From the NCBI GenBank assembly GCA_958433005.1, contig CAUAWV010000023.1, forward strand, positions 1 to 35,451: a stretch of 35,451 nt of DNA, read 5' to 3'. The DNA comes from an uncultured Collinsella sp. (GTDB lineage Bacteria > Actinomycetota > Coriobacteriia > Coriobacteriales > Coriobacteriaceae). How positions within the stretch are numbered: the stretch's first letter is position 1; each line of letters begins with the position of its first letter. Below, piece after piece: positions 30,960 to 35,451 of the stretch. Made by a program: the position numbers and the translations under genes. The notes below the pieces were generated by a model. It did no database searches and was not told the DNA's origin. It was given only the letters and a program-made list of their open reading frames with translations.

Positions 30960-32522
30960 TTAGTCAAACTGGGTAACATCGATCAGGCGATTGGCCAACG
31001 AAAGGTCGCTCTCGATAGGCACGAACTCGTCACCCACGTGCATGAGCTCCTCGTCACCCTTTGCCAGCAGCAAGACAATGGTGGGAGCATTGGGGCTGAC
31101 GTACTCCTCGCGCGCCGCCTTGAACGCCGCATGCACAGCGGCTTCGCGATCGAGGATGATCTCGTTCGGCGTATCGTCGGGAACATGCTCGGCAAGCTCG
31201 CGACAGACCTTCATCGGGTCCTCGTGAGCCGGGTCCTCGTTGGCAAAGATCATCAGGTCGGAATATGGTGCGGCCTCGCGCGGAAGCTGCTCGCGGCGCT
31301 CCTGCGCCTTGCCGCCGGCAGCGCCAAACACTGCAATGACTGGACTAGTGGGAAACGCGCGCTTGACCGACGAGAAAAGCGAACGGAACGAAAGCTGGTT
31401 GTGCGCATAGTCAACGACGCAGATCACGCGGCCGTCCTTCGACTCCACGACCTCCATACGGCCCGGCACACGCAGTTTGGAGAGGCCCTTCTTGATGGCA
31501 TCGATACCGATGCCGATCTCGTGCGCAGCGGCGATAGCGACCAGCGCGTTTTCCACGTTAAAGTCGCCCGCGATGCCCAGCAGGACCTTCTCCCCCGCCT
31601 CGGACTCGTCGGCACACAGGCCATGCAGGTTAAACTCGATGTTAAAGCCGACCATGCGCACATCGCTCGCCCACAGGCTTGCCTCGGGATGCTCGACGCC
31701 AACGGTCACCAAGCGCTCGGCCGTCGACGCTGCCTCCAACACACGGTCAACCTCTTCGGTGCCCAGATTCACCACGGCGGTCTTCGCCTGGTCAAAGATC
31801 CTGAGTTTGCTCTCAAAATAATCCTCAAACGTGGGGTGTTCGATCGGCGAGATGTGGTCACGGCCGATGTTGAGGAAGCACGCCACGTCAAACGGCAGAT
31901 TCTCGACGCGTTGGTACTTGAGTGCCTGGCTCGAGACCTCCATGACCATGGACTGGCGACCGGACTCACGGCAGTTGGCGATATGGCGCCAGACCTCGGG
32001 GGCCTCTGGCGTGGTATTGGTGCTCTCGTAGCACTCGATACCATCGTCGGTACTCACCGAGCCGATCATGCCGCAGGACTCGCCCGCCGCTTTGATAATC
32101 GACTGGAGCATAAAAGCGGCCGTGGTCTTTCCCTTGGTACCGGTGATGCCCACGATCTTGACGTCGTGGTCGGGACGGTCGTAGACCTCCGGCGGCAACA
32201 GGGCCATGGCCGTGCGAACGCTATCAACAACCAGCATCGCAGCACCGCTCTCCTGCGCCAGCGGCTCCAGAGACTCGACCAGCGACTCTTCGCACACAAA
32301 TGCGACGGCGCCCGCATCGAGCGCCATGCTCAAAAACGCGGGCTTAAAGGCAGCGCCTTTGCAAAAGAACACGTCACCTGCCGAGACCGCGCGCGAATCA
32401 AACGAGCAGCCGGTCACGGCACGCTCGTCAACCTGCTCTGATGCGCGCAGCTCACCGCACACATCGAGAAGCTTGGCAAGCGTATCGACCGTGGTCACGG
32501 TCGCGGAATCCGAATGGTGCAT
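30960..32522 (-). CDS. murE: MurE-type UDP-N-acetylmuramyl tripeptide ligase
   Basis: A 520-residue Mur ligase. CSFDSRAVSAGDVFFC opens the UDP-substrate domain, GITGTKGKTTAAFML is the ATP loop, NTTPEAPEVW and MEVSSQALKYQRVE lie in the central domain with the carbamylated Lys region, and LRVPGRMEVV leads into the C-terminal domain. It adds the third stem-peptide residue. The position that reads DNPR in meso-diaminopimelate enzymes reads NEDPAHEDP here, so Arg is missing; Lys or Orn is a better guess for the substrate. AAAGG precedes the ATG. Confidence 0.93.
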   Translation of the reverse strand: MHHSDSATVTTVDTLAKLLDVCGELRASEQVDERAVTGCSFDSRAVSAGDVFFCKGAAFKPAFLSMALDAGAVAFVCEESLVESLEPLAQESGAAMLVVDSVRTAMALLPPEVYDRPDHDVKIVGITGTKGKTTAAFMLQSIIKAAGESCGMIGSVSTDDGIECYESTNTTPEAPEVWRHIANCRESGRQSMVMEVSSQALKYQRVENLPFDVACFLNIGRDHISPIEHPTFEDYFESKLRIFDQAKTAVVNLGTEEVDRVLEAASTAERLVTVGVEHPEASLWASDVRMVGFNIEFNLHGLCADESEAGEKVLLGIAGDFNVENALVAIAAAHEIGIGIDAIKKGLSKLRVPGRMEVVESKDGRVICVVDYAHNQLSFRSLFSSVKRAFPTSPVIAVFGAAGGKAQERREQLPREAAPYSDLMIFANEDPAHEDPMKVCRELAEHVPDDTPNEIILDREAAVHAAFKAAREEYVSPNAPTIVLLLAKGDEELMHVGDEFVPIESDLSLANRLIDVTQFD

Positions 32523-32583
32523 CTTTCACCTTTCTCAGCCATTTGGCAGGGACGGTTTTTATAGTAACTGAAACGCACCCACG

Positions 32584-32609
32584 CAAAAACGGCTCCCGGA
32601 GGAGCCGTT
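32584..32609 (-). terminator. Terminator of asnB
   Basis: A 9-bp stem (32588-32596 with 32601-32609) and a 4-base loop, followed by TTTTTGCG on the minus strand. It lies 26 bases after the asnB stop and separates it from murE. Confidence 0.9.
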
Positions 32610-32634
32610 ACGCGCAGGCGTTCGTAAGCCGAGG

Positions 32635-34515
32635 CTAGGCAGCCTGAACAGCGGGCTGGTCCTCGTCGATAAAGAAGCGCTTGTACCACACCAGGAACAC
32701 GAGCGGCGTATAGATCTTGCGTTGGAAATCGCCCTTGCCCGCAAAGTGCAGATCGAGCAGGTGCATGAGCTCGTCGGTATCGAAGAACTCGCTTGCCCAC
32801 GGCGCGGTGAAGTACTCCTTGACATAGTCGTACCACTTTTGCTCGCGCAGCCAGTAGACAATCGGCACCGGGAAGCCCACCTTGGGACGGGTGGCCCACT
32901 CATCGGGCAGCGACTTGTTGGCAGCGTGGCGGAGTACCTGTTTGTTGCCGTTCTCGTTGATGCGGTAGCGGTCGGGAATGTGCTCGGCGAACTCCATGAC
33001 TTTGCGGTCCAGGAAGGGCACGCGCAGCTCCAGCGAGTGCGCCATGCACATCTTGTCGGCCTTGAGCAGAATGTCGCCCGGAAGCCACATGTTCATGTCC
33101 AGATACTGCTTCTTGACCAGCTCGGGCTGGCCCTTCACGCGCGCATAGATGGGTGCAGCAAGCTCAAAGGCGCCGTCGCCGGTGTTGTACTCGGGCTTGA
33201 GTACGCCGTCGACCTCGCGCTCCGGCCATACCAAGGCCTGGCCCAGGAACGACTTCTCGGGAATCTCGGCACCCTTGACCAGGAAGTTATGTCCCTTGAA
33301 GTATGGCATATGCAGCGCCAGGTTACCGAGCGCGCGGCGAATGGGCAACGGCACCATCTTTTTGTACTTGCGCACCGGAACCGTGTCCTCGTAGTAGGCG
33401 TAGCCGCCAAAGAGCTCGTCGGCACCTTCGCCCGAAAGCACGACGGTAACATCCTTGCGCGCCATCTCGGCCAAGAACCACAGCGGCACAGACGACAGGT
33501 TGGACTGCGGCTCGTCCATGTGATATTGGATGTCCTCGAGCGCACCGAAGAACTCGTCGGCGGTAATCATCTTGCGAACGTTCTCGACGCCGAGCTTATC
33601 GGAAAGTTCCTTGGCGTAGTTAGTCTCGTTGAAATTCTTGTAATCGAAGCCCACCGAGAAGGTCTTGTCGGGCATGAGGCAAGCGGCGATGTAGCTGGAG
33701 TCGACGCCGCCGGAGAGGAACGACGCGACCTTGACGTCGGCGATGCGATGGGCCTCGACGCTCTCGTGCACGACCTCGTCCAGCTCGTCGACGTACTCCT
33801 CGAACGGCTTCTCGACGGCAGAGTAATCGCAATCCCAGTAGCGCTCGATGTTCATCTTGCCGGTCGGGATGTCTACGGTAAAGTAATGCGCCGGCGGCAG
33901 CTTGTAGACACCCTCGAAGAAGGTCTCCTCGGTTGCCGAATACTGCAACGTCATGTACGGACGCAGAGCCTTTTTGTTGACCGCCTTGTGGAAGTGCGGG
34001 TAGTCCAGGAAGCTCTTGATCTCGGAACCAAAAAGCACGCCCGGAGCGCCGTCGCCCGCATCGGCCATGGGATAGTAGTAGAGCGGCTTGATGCCAAAGA
34101 TATCGCGGGCGCCAAAAAGCTTGTTCTTCTTCTTGTCCCAGATGACGAAGGCGTACATACCGCGCAGGCGATCGAGGACGGCCTCGCCCCACTCCTCGTA
34201 GCCGTGCAGGAGGCTCTCGGTGTCGGCGCCGCAGTGGAACTTGTAGCCCTTGGCCTCGAGCTCGGAACGGAGTTCTTGGAAGTTGTAGATCTCGCCGTTG
34301 AAGACGATAACGACGCTGCCGTCCTCATTGGCCATGGGCTGAGCGCCGGCCTCGGTCAGGTCGAGGATCGACAGGCGGCGGAAGCCCAGGGCAACGCGGC
34401 CGTCGATAAACTGGCCGCCCATGTCGGGACCACGATGGACGATGCGGTCCATCATCTTGGTGAGCACCTCGGATTGGTTATCCGTCCCACCGACAAAACC
34501 GACAAAACCGCACAT
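32635..34515 (-). CDS. asnB: Asparagine synthetase (glutamine-hydrolysing)
   Basis: A 626-residue protein, full length. Cys2 in MCGFVGFVGG is the glutaminase nucleophile. RIVHRGPDMGG, FNGEIYNFQELR and GADTESLLHGYEEWG complete the N-terminal domain. SFLSGGVDSSYIAACL is the ATP-pyrophosphatase loop of the synthetase half, followed by VLSGEGADELFGGY and RVPFLDRKVMEF. It makes asparagine from aspartate with glutamine nitrogen. GAGGGGAT lies 7 bases before the ATG. It is a single-gene unit with its own terminator. Some members of this family modify cell-wall peptides; neighbouring murE makes that possible, but plain asparagine synthesis is the default reading. Confidence 0.95.
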   Translation of the reverse strand: MCGFVGFVGGTDNQSEVLTKMMDRIVHRGPDMGGQFIDGRVALGFRRLSILDLTEAGAQPMANEDGSVVIVFNGEIYNFQELRSELEAKGYKFHCGADTESLLHGYEEWGEAVLDRLRGMYAFVIWDKKKNKLFGARDIFGIKPLYYYPMADAGDGAPGVLFGSEIKSFLDYPHFHKAVNKKALRPYMTLQYSATEETFFEGVYKLPPAHYFTVDIPTGKMNIERYWDCDYSAVEKPFEEYVDELDEVVHESVEAHRIADVKVASFLSGGVDSSYIAACLMPDKTFSVGFDYKNFNETNYAKELSDKLGVENVRKMITADEFFGALEDIQYHMDEPQSNLSSVPLWFLAEMARKDVTVVLSGEGADELFGGYAYYEDTVPVRKYKKMVPLPIRRALGNLALHMPYFKGHNFLVKGAEIPEKSFLGQALVWPEREVDGVLKPEYNTGDGAFELAAPIYARVKGQPELVKKQYLDMNMWLPGDILLKADKMCMAHSLELRVPFLDRKVMEFAEHIPDRYRINENGNKQVLRHAANKSLPDEWATRPKVGFPVPIVYWLREQKWYDYVKEYFTAPWASEFFDTDELMHLLDLHFAGKGDFQRKIYTPLVFLVWYKRFFIDEDQPAVQAA

Positions 34516-34683
34516 ATACTATCCCCTCTGCTGTTGCTGGGTATCAAATCGAATCAGTAGCTTTTGAGTATACCCGAGGGCGTAAAGAGGGGCGGAATGT
34601 TCAGGCAATCTCAACTGAATCAGCTCCGCGCCGACACGCGCCGGTTACCTTTAATGGATATGAGGTGAATGAGGCGATTGTTT

Positions 34684-34692
34684 TGCTATACT
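34684..34692 (+). promoter_or_regulatory. Extended -10 of tRNA-Val
   Basis: TGCTATACT gives an extended -10 (TATACT at 34687-34692) 11 bases before the tRNA. No good -35 is visible. Confidence 0.6.
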
Positions 34693-34702
34693 CTCTCCGC
34701 AC

Positions 34703-34778
34703 GGGCGATTGGCGCAACGGTTAGCGCAGGTGCTTTACACGCACAAGGCTGGGGGTTCGAATCCCTCATCGCCCACCA
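34703..34778 (+). tRNA. tRNA-Val (TAC)
   Basis: 76 nt including CCA. Acceptor GGGCGAT pairs with ATCGCCC, and the anticodon loop TTTACAC gives TAC. The 3' end from T-loop position 59 onward is duplicated 185 bp downstream. Confidence 0.95.
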
Positions 34779-34971
34779 CTGATTTGATAGGCTCCCAGCT
34801 ATGGGGGCCTTTCATTTTTGGGCCCATCGCAGAGGGATTCGAACCCGAAAGGGTGCGGAGCTGAGGAAACGCGAAGCGTTTTCCAGCGCAGCACGCGAGG
34901 GCCGTAGGCCCGAAGCGAGAGCGGGCGGCGTCAGCCGCACGCGACATCCCTCATCGCCCACCACTGATTTG
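34761..34971 (+). mobile_element. Small tRNA T-loop insertion unit at tRNA-Val
   Basis: 26 bases (34761-34786), from T-loop position 59 through CCA plus 8 flanking bases, recur exactly at 34946-34971. Between them lie a terminator (34789-34819), an inverted T-arm copy (GAGGGATTCGAACCC, 34832-34846), GC-rich tiny hairpins (AACGC-GAA-GCGTT, GGCCGTAGGCC, GCGGC-GTCA-GCCGC) and CACGCGAC right before the second copy. The order and breakpoint match those at tRNA-Thr (5158-5368). After the orphan copy a second terminator and a second inverted T-arm (35018-35030) suggest an older, decayed unit. Mobility is inferred. Confidence 0.6.
34789..34819 (+). terminator. Terminator of tRNA-Val
   Basis: AGGCTCCC (34789-34796) pairs with GGGGGCCT (34803-34810, one G-T pair), followed by TTCATTTTT. 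Confidence 0.8.
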
Positions 34972-34972
34972 G

Positions 34973-35000
34973 AAACGGTCCTCGAAAGGGGACCGTTTTT
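34973..35000 (+). terminator. Second terminator, after the orphan tRNA-Val 3' end
   Basis: AAACGGTCC (34973-34981) pairs with GGACCGTTT (34990-34998), ending in a T-run. It is probably the original terminator, displaced by the insertion unit. Confidence 0.8.
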
Positions 35001-35056
35001 GCTTGGGCCCATTTCATGGGATTCGAACCCGCCAGCACGTCCGCCACAAAGGCCGT

Positions 35057-35272
35057 GGCCAAAAAATGGCAAAAATGAGTACTGTTACTAATTTTGTAGC
35101 AGCGATTTTTGGGTTTCGCTGGGTAAATCTAGCCCTGAATCAGCGATTTGAAGCCTTTGCTAGCTGTTTCCCCATTAACATAACTGAACATGTGTGGTCT
35201 AACTAATCCTAGATAGTCGGTTTCATATGAGATTCAGCTGGTGACAGTACTCACATTTGGCATTTTTTGTCC
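35057..35272. mobile_element. MITE-like element, 216 bp, with 32-bp terminal inverted repeats
   Basis: 35057-35088 and 35241-35272 are inverted repeats with 27 of 32 matches, sharing GAGTACTGT and AAAAAATG. The interior is clearly more AT-rich than the surroundings and has no convincing gene. No target-site duplication is certain. A non-autonomous transposable element is the most natural reading. Confidence 0.55.
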
Positions 35273-35386
35273 AAAGGCTCTCCTGGCCATTGCAGATTTG
35301 TGGCAAAACGGGCTCCAGACCGCTGAATCATGCCACATAGGGCACGTCCGCAGTCCGGAACGGTAGCGCGCAGAGATGTGGTGTAA
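35273..35386. other. Gene-free stretch
   Basis: I see no gene, tRNA or strong repeat here. Confidence 0.4.
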
Positions 35387-35408
35387 GAGGCGGGGAATGC
35401 CCCGCCTC
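35387..35408 (-). terminator. Hairpin near the right edge
   Basis: GAGGCGGGG (35387-35395) pairs perfectly with CCCCGCCTC (35400-35408). It would suit a terminator for a minus-strand gene ending at 35439, though the T-run is poor. Confidence 0.5.
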
Positions 35409-35438
35409 CGCCCTTTCTTGAAAGGGAGGGGACACCGC

Positions 35439-35451
35439 CTAGAATTCGTCG
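35439..35451 (-). CDS. Possible C-terminal end of a minus-strand gene
   Basis: The last bases read ...Asp-Glu-Phe-stop on the minus strand, just upstream of a hairpin. Four codons cannot identify a gene; this is a hint only. Confidence 0.2.

Noticed and set aside
34735..35091. Small frames over tRNA-Val and its repeat
   Set aside because: Translations of tRNA-derived repeats (GDEGFEPP-type false proteins), not genes.

Overview
The window looks like chromosomal DNA of a high-GC actinobacterium of the class Coriobacteriia, most likely Collinsella or a close relative. This is an inference from gene order (tRNAs-tuf-rpmG-tRNA-Trp-secE; disA-ispD-ispF-cysS-rlmB-yacP), protein character, GC-rich coding DNA and the style of the intergenic repeats; no database search was possible. 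Nearly all housekeeping genes lie on the minus strand.

Layout: 1-2267 is a translation block read leftwards: a strong promoter, tRNA-Tyr, tRNA-Thr, tRNA-Met, tuf and a terminator, then a second promoter, rpmG, tRNA-Trp and the start of secE. 2268-6950 is an accessory patch. It holds a 24-bp perfect inverted repeat, a very regular array of six alternating 15-bp repeats with a 40-bp period, a DUF262/DUF1524 (GmrSD-like) defence candidate, tRNA-Thr(TGT) with a duplicated 3' end, and an unusual HTH-HipA-like fusion gene. 6955-12443 is a tight operon joining c-di-AMP synthesis (disA), isoprenoid synthesis (ispD, ispF), cysS, rlmB and yacP. 12670-15119 on the plus strand carries mntP and a hipB-hipA pair with a 17-bp perfect operator-like palindrome. 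15247-26875 (minus) carries pepD, clpC, a DUF2798 membrane protein, a ThrE-like exporter, lysS with a fused C-terminal tRNA-binding domain, greA, tatA, tRNA-Pro, ispE and veg. 26990-34515 (minus) carries dtd, rdgB, rph, murI, a HAD phosphatase, murE and asnB. 34703 onward is tRNA-Val(TAC), followed by repeats and no complete gene.

The most interesting signal is shared by tRNA-Thr (5351-5425) and tRNA-Val (34703-34778). In both, the tRNA 3' end is duplicated 185-189 bp downstream. The duplication begins at the same point in the T-loop, between A58 and position 59. The inserted unit has the same order at both sites: tRNA 3' end, intrinsic terminator, inverted T-arm copy, a cluster of tiny GC-rich hairpins, and a terminal ACGCG(G)AC just before the second copy. 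This looks like a family of very small non-autonomous elements that insert into the tRNA T-loop and restore the gene with their own 3' end and terminator. A 216-bp AT-rich element with imperfect 32-bp terminal inverted repeats follows the tRNA-Val copy. Other repeat signals are hairpins with a GGGACAGGTT loop immediately behind two stop codons (thrE-like, rph) and a 99-nt long hairpin behind lysS.
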